A program made the position numbers and the translations under genes. This document shows positions 28,101 through 34,046 of a stretch of DNA of 34,046 nt, one piece after another (positions within the stretch are counted from its first letter, which is position 1; the number at the start of each line of letters is the position of its first letter). Under the pieces are notes generated by a model that saw only the letters and a list, made by a program, of their open reading frames with translations, made no database searches and was not told where the DNA came from. Origin of the DNA: Vibrio sp. S9_S30 (lineage in GTDB: Bacteria; Pseudomonadota; Gammaproteobacteria; Enterobacterales; Vibrionaceae); contig NZ_JAAUWT010000029.1 in assembly GCF_014694455.1 (NCBI RefSeq), positions 1-34,046 on the forward strand, read 5' to 3'.

Positions 28101-31100
28101 AGTTGATATCCGCAGCGCAGAGCCCGGCTCTCGACAGGGCAGTACGAATAAGGTTTTGCTGCGCTAATGGGCTCGGTACTGTGTAGCCGTTGACCTTACC
28201 ACCATGGTTTATTGCCGTGCCGCGGATCACCCCATAAATGTGATCACCATCAGCAATGGCTTTGCCCAAGGGTTTTAATAACACCGCGCCCACACCTTCA
28301 CCGGGCACAAACCCATTTGCCTGCGCGCCGAACGCACTTAACGTACCATCTTTGGACAATACATTAAGCCTAGTGAACTCAGCAAATGTGGAGGGGTGCG
28401 TATAGGCATTCACTCCGCCGGCAACAGCCACATCACACTCTCCGGCATAGAGATGCAGACAAGCTTCATGAATGGCAGACAAAGACGACGAACACGCGGT
28501 ATCGACAGGCATACTCGGGCCGCCAAAATTAAAGCGGTAAGAGATCCGATTGGCCGCTGAAAAATAAGAGTCCTTATAATTGTCAAATCCAGCTTTAGAG
28601 ATCCCGACAAAGACGCCGACCGTATCACGCTCCAATGCCTTGGTGGTGTAACCAGCATCTTCAACGACATGCCAAGCGCACTGCATAAAAAGCCGCTCTT
28701 TGGGACTCATATACGCAGCTTCAAAAGGCGGTAAATTGAAAAACTCATTGTCGAAATAATTGAGTCCGTCTAAAAACCCGCCCCACTTTGCCGCCGCTTT
28801 AAAACTGTCTCCTTCGCCATCAGCTTGTGCGTCAAAGTACGCTGCAATGGGCCAGCGTTCATTGGGGATCTCTCGAATGCTGCTTTTACCAGCAGCCAAG
28901 TTTTGCCAAAACTCAAACACATTGTCCGCATCTGGATATTGTCCAGCAAGCCCGATGATGGCAATGGGTTGTCTCGTGAACGACTGCTTACTCGCGGTGA
29001 ATTTCCGGCGTGCACCCGAACCGCTCGTTGACTGCTGAAAATGCCGTTTACAATGGTCAATCAACTTGGCGGGGGTTGTTGCTTCAAACAACACCGCAGG
29101 ATCTATCTGGGTGGCTAATTTCTCACTCAATGCTTTTGACACCCTAGATACCAATAAGGAGTCAAACCCCATATCGCTAAATTCCCGCTCAAGGTCAATG
29201 TCCCGTTCTGAAACGCGCAAATGTTCAGCAAGTATTGCAATCAATATTTTTGCAATGCGATTCTCATCATCGCCTGTCGGTGCAGGCTCTATAGTGATAT
29301 CCATCGCGGTATCGAGTGTCTGTGGCGCTATATCGGGTGCTATCCAATAGCTTTTTAGGTTAAATTGTGTGCCTGGCAGATGCACGCGCTGACGCTCTTC
29401 GGGCACCATTTCAGGCCACTCACAATGGCCGGTTTCCAGCCATTGTGCCGCAATCGGTTGAGCCTGCTTGCCAAGCTCTTGACTGAGTCCATGTTCAAAA
29501 ACATTTGAATTCGCTCGCGCTTGCAACACATCTTCGATCTGTTGCAATAGCTGCTCTCTCGATGATGCCAAAAAGATGCAACGATAGTCATGGCTGTCTC
29601 GGCCATGTCGCAATGTGAATGCCAGATGTGAAAGTGGGTATGCACGCTGATGTAATACCTCGCGTAGCGCAGTGAGTTGGGCGGTGAAACACGCTTTATT
29701 CAGTGCTGACACCGGCAGCGCCCAAACTTGCTCACCTTCGGGCTCCCCCTTAACACTTGGCTCAGACTCCCGGTCTAGACCTTCAATTAACACGTGGGCA
29801 TTATTACCACCTGCCCCATACGCATGGATCCCCGCCAGTCGATTGCGCGACATCTTTGGCCACGGTATGGTATCTGTTGCCAATTGACAGACACTGTGCT
29901 TGGGATCAATATCCGCACTGATCTGGTCAATACCGAGTATCTTGTGTATTTTTTCGCTTTGCAAACTATGAATGACTTTAAACAAAGCCCCCAATGAAGA
30001 CGCTGAGTGCATATGGCCGATCATCGGTTTTAAAGTACTCACTTTGCACTGAGCTGGGCGCAATGCGACTCCCTGTTGCTGCGCTAGGTTATTAAGTGCA
30101 AGGTTAAATGCATCCCACTCGCAAATATCGGCAACCGGATTACCCATGCCCTGAGCTTCTATATAGTCGACCTCTCGCGGATCTATGTTGGCCTTGGCGT
30201 AACATGCTTGGATCAGAGATGCATGTGCATTGGTATTGGGCGCAGCAATGGACGCAGATCGATTGCCATTATAATTTACCGCTGAATTTTTGATCACGGC
30301 ATAGATAGCATCCCCATCTTTGCGCGCACGAGAATAGGGTTTAAGTAAAATACTGGCCACCCCTTCCGCTCGTAAATATCCATCAGCATCACTGCCAAAT
30401 GATTTCACTGTCGGTGTTGGACTCATCTGTTGCGATTGCGACAACTTAACGAAGGTATCTGGTCGCAGTAATAGATTAGCCGCCCCGACTATGGCCTGAT
30501 CAATCTCCCCCGCGCGCAGTGCAACCACAGCTCTGTGTATCGCCACCGCAGCACCAGAGCACATTGTGTTAACCACTTCACTGGGACCTGAAAAATCAAA
30601 ATAGTACGAAATATTATTGGCAATCATACTGTCCGATTGATGTAGACTCTCTCCAGTATCATAACCCGACTCAATCAAGTTCAATAAATATTCATTGCGT
30701 TCAAAACCAACAAAGACCCCTGTATTTGAGCCTTTCAGTGCTTGCGGACGATAACCTGCATTTTCCAACGTGTTATACACCGACATCAATAACAAACGTT
30801 GCTGGGGATCCATACGCTCTGCATCATCGGGTAATAACTTAAAAAAGTGAGGATCAAAGCTTTGGATATCGGGAATAAATCCCCCCCAACGACACCGCAT
30901 TTTATCTGGCTGAGCTTCCTCGGTTTGCACTTCATCAGCATATAAATGCCAGTCAAAACGCGATTGAGGGATTTCCTCAATCAGAGACTCATCTTTATCT
31001 AAATGCCGCCAAAACTCAGCCACTGATTGGCAACCGGGTAAATACCCTTCTAACCCCACAATGGCGATGGGTTCTAATTCTGAGGAGTCGGTATGACTTT

Positions 31101-31197
31101 CTTCGGCACTGTCTTTGTTGGCGGATGGAGCGGTGTGTTTTGTCGCGTATTCACGCATCAAATCCTTGATCGCCAGTCGCTGTTTTTCTATATCCAA
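22135..31197 (-). CDS. mmpA: Trans-AT PKS: KS0-ACP / KS-KR-ACP(dead)-ACP / KS-ACP-ACP-ACP (MmpA-like)
   Basis: This is a 3020-residue PKS with no AT domain. KS1 (about 40-470) has Cys213 but QGMGN instead of HGTGT (Gln349), so it should only transfer the chain. ACP1 follows (Ser680). KS2 is complete (Cys902, His1037). KR has GGLGQLG at about 1523 and Tyr1665; no DH or methyltransferase is visible. Next comes an ACP-like domain with GFGI (Gly1817 and Ile1818 for Asp-Ser), which cannot be loaded, then a normal ACP (Ser1915). KS3 is complete (Cys2179, His2314). Three ACPs end the protein (Ser2733, 2835, 2934), each with Trp six residues later. KS0-ACP/KS-KR-ACP/KS-ACP-ACP is the layout I recall for mupirocin MmpA, here with one extra terminal ACP and one dead ACP. 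The start is a TTG 3 bp after the previous stop, 11 nt from AGGAG; an ATG at 31158 is the alternative. Confidence 0.93.
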   Translation of the reverse strand: MDIEKQRLAIKDLMREYATKHTAPSANKDSAEESHTDSSELEPIAIVGLEGYLPGCQSVAEFWRHLDKDESLIEEIPQSRFDWHLYADEVQTEEAQPDKMRCRWGGFIPDIQSFDPHFFKLLPDDAERMDPQQRLLLMSVYNTLENAGYRPQALKGSNTGVFVGFERNEYLLNLIESGYDTGESLHQSDSMIANNISYYFDFSGPSEVVNTMCSGAAVAIHRAVVALRAGEIDQAIVGAANLLLRPDTFVKLSQSQQMSPTPTVKSFGSDADGYLRAEGVASILLKPYSRARKDGDAIYAVIKNSAVNYNGNRSASIAAPNTNAHASLIQACYAKANIDPREVDYIEAQGMGNPVADICEWDAFNLALNNLAQQQGVALRPAQCKVSTLKPMIGHMHSASSLGALFKVIHSLQSEKIHKILGIDQISADIDPKHSVCQLATDTIPWPKMSRNRLAGIHAYGAGGNNAHVLIEGLDRESEPSVKGEPEGEQVWALPVSALNKACFTAQLTALREVLHQRAYPLSHLAFTLRHGRDSHDYRCIFLASSREQLLQQIEDVLQARANSNVFEHGLSQELGKQAQPIAAQWLETGHCEWPEMVPEERQRVHLPGTQFNLKSYWIAPDIAPQTLDTAMDITIEPAPTGDDENRIAKILIAILAEHLRVSERDIDLEREFSDMGFDSLLVSRVSKALSEKLATQIDPAVLFEATTPAKLIDHCKRHFQQSTSGSGARRKFTASKQSFTRQPIAIIGLAGQYPDADNVFEFWQNLAAGKSSIREIPNERWPIAAYFDAQADGEGDSFKAAAKWGGFLDGLNYFDNEFFNLPPFEAAYMSPKERLFMQCAWHVVEDAGYTTKALERDTVGVFVGISKAGFDNYKDSYFSAANRISYRFNFGGPSMPVDTACSSSLSAIHEACLHLYAGECDVAVAGGVNAYTHPSTFAEFTRLNVLSKDGTLSAFGAQANGFVPGEGVGAVLLKPLGKAIADGDHIYGVIRGTAINHGGKVNGYTVPSPLAQQNLIRTALSRAGLCAADINYVEAHGTGTLLGDPVEFKGLDEAYKAGTSAQQFCALGSVKTNIGHLEAAAGIAGLTKVLLQMHHKQLAPTLNAEQPNPHIDFAASAFKLQHSLTDWQLDTASRNAKRRAGVSSFGAGGSNAHIVVEEAPTAAQSTALESSYLFVLSAKSESGLARYVDKYINFLTEQPSISLANMTYTLQVGREAMSYRMACEVDSLDALLEMLKAYKQGIESAQLWQGKVDKNRGVEALFQESSAQQLVRHWLAERKFQYIAELWTQGGEIDWLPSKPTQYQRVSLPGYPFAQIDIPKAPMLVPVTARDDGPLAASATDSAAGILLMTPSWRALDKTHNEPLDEDIEQHIVLCDYPVLSAREGIVHLSSSTAHPATSFTQFCIQLTARFEAIIRDKCRSHKILQVVVPLDPSLQSTLPAMSALLKTYSLENDNVTGQLIELPVNLPQEQVFNLLDQAKQQGHCHWFKAEASQLMACDLDVLDTVPVPHPWRDQGVYLITGGLGQLGYLCACDIAQKVQAPTLILTGQRSLDADRDNQLARLKEMGATVRYETVDLTALDAVTTLVQNTVREHGGINAVLHCAGVIQDGLLRNKDAQSIRRVLEPKTYGAWHLGQACEEIKLEYFVLFSSAVSMVGNVGQGDYAAANAFMDLYAQQRQQRVEQGLCFGQSCAIGWGLWRDGGMQVSDDILAALYDMSGMQPIERDAGLSALYQVMRQTRTRTIAIAGDTAKLEHHFSRSIGAAAPIALPSKATQPNNDQVHRELMSRFTAAAAVVVGVAPSAIDLHVGLDEQGFGIVELHAIVNELNQHCDHDFSLNTANAYRTLHDLLEEYSDSLTGKTRVQGHSGALSPADEGILLASVCEQLTALISQVTGYAKEKLGQDTGFDELGIDSLVVTKLTNKLESVYGTLPKTLFFEYHTIAQLAEYMLTAHRSQLEAHLIPPTSSSDAPRTTSSSESIEPQRESVASARPEKSGDAQDTDIAIIGISGRYPQANTLQAFWQVLAGGQDCITEVPISRWAHSHYYDAEKGKPGKTYAKWGGFIDGVDKFDPSFFNISPREAEIIEPQERLFLQTAYEAIEDAGYSRASLAQNTALDGTPGAVGVYVGVTYQEYQLYGAQETMLGRPMVLSMSPSSIANRVSYFCDFHGPSLAIDTMCASSLTSIHLACQSLLSGECKAAIAGGVNVSIHPAKYLMLGYGGFASQTGRCKTFSAEADGFVPSEGVGAVLLKPLREALQDGDNIYGVIKGSAVNHGGRTYGYSVPSPTAQQTVIARALAQAKVRPQEISYLEAHGTGTSLGDPIEVAALNKVFSADKNKDHLCAIGSVKSNIGHCESAAGIAGLTKVLLQMKYQQLVPSLHSEQINPKIEFAQSPFVVQQQLTPWLIRDDAPRIAGVSSFGAGGSNAHLIVQEAPKQATLHGSQSAHVQVITLSARSHAQLKEMASNLLHHLRREQLSQDDVQRIAYTLQTGRETFDYRLACMVTDLAEIHTGLERFLAADSVLAETESWLSSVVCTGVADENQAQSTPLDPSFLSTIKRTDEAQRDVRCKELVSAWLRGREIQWHALYHHQSPVKISLPTYPFVAKRYWKPASDEALRAQMVNALSRNTPALPAPQERKSGKIQLVDPQVFAVKKVALTAPARPLEKAQTPAPQLDSSVEMVTVNEMPKAHACEGTDTFSKDFLRASLAKALMMNEDEISDNTPFSNIGLDSIVGVEWVRAINAQYNLALAVERVHEYPSINQLHAHLQQSGACEASAVQPEMTETVLSTPAQEEAADDEAVINTVIATLANALLLDAGDIRAQSRFVDLGLDSIVGVEWIRAINNHFGTHIEANAVYEHPTPAAFSQYLTSLFAEPQTSTDDAAQLDSSVSLQAPSEYTSLDFLRTSLATVLMMAEQEIKAATRFADLGLDSITGMEWIKVINQTMQLSLNADIVYEHNTLESFSGYIQSQLESKGMQQAQEIIRALQAAQRSDEATQGAHLGVVGQHKEHKQMEEVL
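22288..23106 (-). repeat. Three tandem ACPs with the beta-branching Trp flag
   Basis: Three carrier-protein units of about 100 residues end the MmpA-like PKS. Each has GLDSI followed by Trp (W2739, W2841, W2940) in VEW or MEW, then a V.EY or VYEH segment. A Trp at this position is the published flag for ACPs recognised by HCS cassettes. No other ACP in the window has it. Such arrays are usually doublets; the mupirocin counterpart is a doublet as far as I recall. Confidence 0.9.
29254..29921. repeat. Source copy of the duplicated KS1-ACP1 linker segment
   Basis: This internal piece of the MmpA-like gene, from the end of KS1 into ACP1, reappears at 32404-33073 in permuted order. Bases 29510-29921 correspond to 32404-32815, and 29254-29511 correspond to 32816-33073. 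Here the reading frame is continuous and functional, so this is the original. Confidence 0.93.
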
Positions 31198-31200
31198 AAC

Positions 31201-32325
31201 TTATTTCACTCCTGTATATGCTGCTACGAGCTGCTCAATATGGGGTAAAGAGTCCTTTACTGATGCGTAATCCACGCCAAAGTCCATTAAACACGCAATT
31301 TCATTCACGCCGATGTCCTGTACCTGTTTGACGATCCGCTTGCCATCTTCAACTGTGCCGAACAACGCACCGGTCTTAAAATATCGCTGAAAAGCATATT
31401 CCAAAATACTGTCTTTATCTTGCTCACCAAATTCAACAGCGCCCTTTTTCTGCAGCGAGTCACTGGCTAGGTGGGCTTCCATTGAACTACGAATATATGC
31501 TTTGAATGGACTTTCCACTGCGCGCTTCACTTGCGAGATAGAGTCTCCAATCAAGGTATGAAGCATCAGTGTGACCACCCCCGCCTCAGGGTCAAAACCG
31601 GCCCGTTTTCTCGCCGCCCTATAAATGTTGATCTTTCGCTCCATGGAGGCAAGATCGACGCCGTAAAGCATGGTAAATACGTTGTGACCACTCGCACCAG
31701 CCTGCTCAAACCCCTTGTCATTTTGAGCGACTAACATCCACACGTTCAACGACTTTTGAATAGGTCTTGGGTAGACTTTGGTCGCATAAGAGGTGTTATC
31801 AGGTCCCTCAAACTCAACACTTTCTCCAGCCCACAGTCGTTTAACGATTGAGATCTGCTCCGTCATTTTCTCTCGACGGTCATCATAGTTATGTGGGGCA
31901 TAAATAAAGTCAGGTTTATTCCACCCAGAGCCAAACCCCAGATCAACACGCCCATTGGACAGAATATCATTCATAGCCCACCATTCCACCACCTCTGCGG
32001 GGTGGTGCAGTGGTAAGCTCACGCCTGCAGTGCGAAAGCGAATATGCTTTGTTTGCGGGATAAGATAAGCCGCCATGACCGCAGAGTTAGGGAAAATCGC
32101 GCCAAATTCATGAAAGTGACGTTCAGGCAAGTAAACCGCGGTGAACTTAGCTTGATCTGCAAACTGAGTCAACGCGGTGATAAAGTCGTATTTCTCTGAG
32201 CTGGTAATGTCTTTACGGATGTCTGAAAAGAACATCATGCTGAATGCCATTTCTCCAGCCGGTTTGGGATCTGACTTCACAGGTAAAAAGTCAGTATCTA
32301 AACCTAACAGTGCTTGTATTGTCAT
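31201..32325 (-). CDS. mupA: Luciferase-like FMN-dependent monooxygenase (MupA-like)
   Basis: From the ATG at 32325 the protein has 374 residues (11 more if a TTG at 32358 were used). It belongs to the luciferase-like monooxygenases found in PKS clusters: MAFSMMFFSDI, YLPERHFHEFG, a GVSLPLHHPAEVVEWWAM segment, and LGFGSGWNKPDF. These enzymes use reduced flavin and oxygen. In mupirocin, MupA is the first gene of the operon directly before mmpA, as here, and is needed for oxygenation of the polyketide. An AAGGA lies about 11 nt upstream of the ATG, and a TTG immediately before the ATG would give better spacing. It ends 3 bp before the PKS start. It is the first gene of the operon, so the promoter should lie upstream in the rearranged flank. 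Confidence 0.9.
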   Translation of the reverse strand: MTIQALLGLDTDFLPVKSDPKPAGEMAFSMMFFSDIRKDITSSEKYDFITALTQFADQAKFTAVYLPERHFHEFGAIFPNSAVMAAYLIPQTKHIRFRTAGVSLPLHHPAEVVEWWAMNDILSNGRVDLGFGSGWNKPDFIYAPHNYDDRREKMTEQISIVKRLWAGESVEFEGPDNTSYATKVYPRPIQKSLNVWMLVAQNDKGFEQAGASGHNVFTMLYGVDLASMERKINIYRAARKRAGFDPEAGVVTLMLHTLIGDSISQVKRAVESPFKAYIRSSMEAHLASDSLQKKGAVEFGEQDKDSILEYAFQRYFKTGALFGTVEDGKRIVKQVQDIGVNEIACLMDFGVDYASVKDSLPHIEQLVAAYTGVK

Positions 32326-32380
32326 CAATAATTTTATCCTTAAATTATTCCAGCCCAAAACGACTGCGCTTCAGCACCCA

Positions 32381-32394
32381 GTGTATCGTTACAC
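32381..32394. promoter_or_regulatory. Small dyad upstream of the first operon gene
   Basis: GTGTATCGTTACAC has perfect 5-bp arms around four bases and lies about 56 bp before the ATG of the monooxygenase gene, in the only stretch that separates it from the duplicated block. It could be a protein-binding site or chance; no promoter boxes can be assigned with confidence. Confidence 0.25.
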
Positions 32395-32403
32395 ATAATT
32401 TTT

Positions 32404-33073
32404 TTCGCTCGCGCTTGCAACACATCTTCGATCTGTTGCAATAGCTGCTCTCTCGATGATGCCAAAAAGATGCAACGATAGTCATGGCTGTCTCGACCAT
32501 GTCGCAATGTGAATGCCAGATGTGAAAGTGGGTATGCACGCTGATGTAATACCTCGCGTAACACAGTGAGTTGGGCGGTGAAACACGCTTTATTCAGTGC
32601 TGACACCGGCAGCGCCCAAACTTGCTCACCTTCGGGCTCCCCCTTAACACTTGGCTCAGACTCCCGGTCTAGACCTTCAATTAACACGAGGGCATTATTG
32701 CCACCTGCCCCATACGCATGGATCCCCACCAGTCGATTGCGCGACATCTTTGGCCACGGTATGGTATCTGTTGCCAATTGACAGACACTGTGCTTGGGAT
32801 CAATATCCGCACTGAAATGCGATTCTCATCATCGCCTGTCGGTGCAGGCTCTATAGTGATATCCATCGCGGTATCGAGTGTCTGTGGCGCTATATCGGGT
32901 GCTATCCAATAGCTTTTTAGGTTAAATTGTGTGCCTGGCAGATGCACGCGCTGACGCTCTTCGGGCACCATTTCAGGCCACTCACAATGGCCGGTTTCCA
33001 GCCATTGTGCCGCAATCGGTTGAGCCTGCTCGCCAAACTCTTGACTGTGTCCATGTTCAAAAACATTTGAATT
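32404..33073 (-). pseudogene. Circularly permuted, non-coding copy of an mmpA internal fragment
   Basis: Two adjoining blocks of 412 and 258 bp copy 29510-29921 and 29254-29511, in reversed order relative to the source but the same orientation. By eye I count about six and three base differences, so close to 99% identity. The frames are open in patches but join KS-linker pieces in the wrong order and end in unrelated sequence, so no product is expected. The block lies between the first operon gene and its upstream region and may have displaced the native promoter. Confidence 0.9.
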
Positions 33074-33513
33074 AGCGTTGCGCATGCGGCAAATACTCTG
33101 GCACTGACAAAGTGATGTTGTAGAAATCGTATTTGAATCGTTTTTGATTATGCAAAATTTTCCCACACAATCCAACCATTGTTCGTTGGCAAAATCACCT
33201 TAGGGGTTTTTACACGCATTTTTTGTTTCGCTCATCCCATTTCATCTCATCTCATGCGTGAGACAAATCTTTAATTGCAATTAAAGAAACAATCACAGTA
33301 TCACCAATGGTTCACACCACTCACCCTGCCATAACCGCATCAGATAGTTTAAACACACAATAAATACAATAGGTTAAACAGTTAAATTGATAACATATTT
33401 AGACTGATATATACAAGGGTTTTACTGTGTGTAAACACCCAACCGTGCTCGGTGCCAGTGAAAACATACACCGAACCTACAATTCTCTTGGAAAATAATA
33501 CCATTCCGGAAAA
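33074..33513. other. AT-rich intergenic region, probable upstream regulatory region
   Basis: About 440 bp hold no convincing gene on either strand. The composition is clearly more AT-rich than in the PKS genes. It contains the perfect palindrome listed separately, a small dyad TCTCATGCGTGAGA (33250-33263), and GTTTAAACACACA near 33347 facing a near-complement, TGTGTGTAAAC, near 33427. It would be the natural place for the operon promoter, read leftward, but I cannot assign -35 and -10 boxes reliably. Confidence 0.5.
33268..33287. promoter_or_regulatory. Perfect 20-bp palindrome, candidate operator
   Basis: TCTTTAATTGCAATTAAAGA is its own reverse complement over all 20 bases. It is not GC-rich and has no T-run, so it is not a terminator. 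Its size and symmetry fit a dimeric regulator site upstream of the PKS operon. It does not look like the usual lux-box sequence, and no regulator gene is in the window. Confidence 0.4.
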
Positions 33514-33954
33514 TTAACTGGTCAGGTCAATCCAATTTCTAGAACACATTCTCGTGACTCTCTTTGGGCTTTCTAAAAAGCTATTCCATGCACTACATAT
33601 TTGGGCAACAATATCGTCATAGTTCTCAAAACGTTGGTTGGCGAGATAGTGTTGTCGTAGCCAACTCCAAACTTGCTCTATGGGATTCAACTCTGGGGAA
33701 TATGGCGGAAGTTTGATGATACTGACATTATCAAATTGGCTAACGATATCTTCGGTATGCCATCCTGCACCATCCATTATTACCACGGCATGGCGCCCGC
33801 TTTGGGTTTTCTCAGATATCTGTTTTAAGTGTTCAATCATCATATCTTTATTCACCCAAGGGACAACGATTGCCTCACCGATCCCTCTTTCGGGACAAAC
33901 GGAACCAAATAGATAGGCGTAACCTGAGATCTGGTTAAGCGACCACGATGCCAT
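33514..33954 (-). pseudogene. IS630-family transposase, C-terminal remnant
   Basis: The frame of 146 residues covers the second half of an IS630-type DDE domain: YLFGSVCPERGIGEA, the second Asp in VVIMDGAGWHTED, and the catalytic Glu in LPPYSPELNPIEQVWSWLRQ. The end, SRNWIDLTS, looks like a natural C-terminus. Full-length members are roughly twice this size; the helix-turn-helix region and the first catalytic Asp are missing. The frame upstream runs into unrelated sequence, so this is a truncated, inactive remnant. Confidence 0.85.
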
Positions 33955-34045
33955 GTATATCTAACAGTTCAGACTCTTGGGCTGTTAGATTCAAACTTGG
34001 TTTGTCATCTTTCAAGCAATAAGCGATAAGACCACCGACTAAGTT
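33935..34045 (-). CDS. Unrecognised open frame entering from the right edge
   Basis: A frame of 36 codons, open to the window edge, begins NLVGGLIAYCLKDDKPSLN and ends in TAA at 33935. It overlaps the first codons of the IS630 remnant in another frame. It reads like real protein for about 30 residues (through ESELLD) and then probably runs out across the rearrangement junction. I do not recognise the family; it may be the end of another transposase cut by the same event. Confidence 0.3.
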   Translation of the reverse strand, partial: NLVGGLIAYCLKDDKPSLNLTAQESELLDIHGIVVA

Positions 34046-34046
34046 C

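Noticed and set aside
32340..32777. Open frame of 145 codons with KS-linker-like residues
   Set aside because: It is a piece of the duplicated mmpA segment whose end runs into the sequence in front of the monooxygenase gene; it has no own start signal or complete domain.
32681..33175. Open frame of 164 codons with PKS linker residues
   Set aside because: Its middle is the second duplicated block and both ends are unrelated sequence in the wrong frame; a fragment, not a gene.

Overview
This window holds most of one large trans-AT polyketide synthase (PKS) operon. All of its genes are on the minus strand, so the operon reads from about 32.3 kb down to 0.2 kb. Gene content and order point to a mupirocin/thiomarinol (monic-acid) type pathway. 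The sequence style, the insertion sequences (IS982, IS4 and IS630 families) and the pathway type suggest a marine gammaproteobacterium such as Pseudoalteromonas or a relative. This host call is inference; no ribosomal or housekeeping gene is present. No mupirocin-resistant IleRS, PPTase or quorum-sensing regulator lies in the window.

Layout in transcription order: (1) 31201-32325, a luciferase-like FMN monooxygenase (MupA-like). (2) 22135-31197, a 3020-residue PKS (MmpA-like): KS0-ACP / KS-KR-dead ACP-ACP / KS-ACP-ACP-ACP, where the last three ACPs carry the Trp flag for beta-branching. (3) 21872-22138, a discrete ACP, and 20656-21894, a Cys-to-Ser decarboxylating KS (MupG-like), followed by an IS4-family element (about 19271-20660) inserted exactly at the 3' end of that gene. 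(4) HMG-CoA-synthase-like MupH (17964-19229), ECH1 MupJ (17174-17953), then a fusion of ECH2 (MupK) with KS0, an ACP-like domain and an FAD monooxygenase (MmpE), 12862-17169. (5) An alpha/beta-hydrolase (MupL-like, 12032-12865). (6) A 2766-residue PKS (MmpB-like, 3631-11931): KS-DH-KR-ACPx4-KS0-ACP*-TE. (7) A tandem AT-AT-ER trans-acting protein (MmpC-like, 226-3555). The left edge is the start of an IS982-family transposase (1-128).

How the parts fit, from known mupirocin biochemistry: AT2 of the MmpC-like protein loads malonyl units on all modules. The MmpA-like protein performs the last extensions of the monic-acid backbone and presents the beta-ketone on its three flagged ACPs to the cassette ACP/KS(Ser)/HCS/ECH1/ECH2, which installs the beta-methyl branch. 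The FAD domain is the counterpart of the MmpE epoxidase. The MmpB-like protein builds the omega-hydroxy fatty-acid side chain with help from the PfaD-type ER, and its TE releases the product.

The right flank (32.4-34.0 kb) is rearranged. It holds a 670-bp, about 99% identical but circularly permuted copy of an internal piece of the MmpA-like gene, an AT-rich intergenic region with a perfect 20-bp palindrome, and a truncated IS630-family transposase. Differences from the mupirocin operon as I remember it: the macpC-to-mupL block sits between mmpA and mmpB, mupB is absent, mupK and mmpE are fused, and the carrier-protein arrays are expanded.
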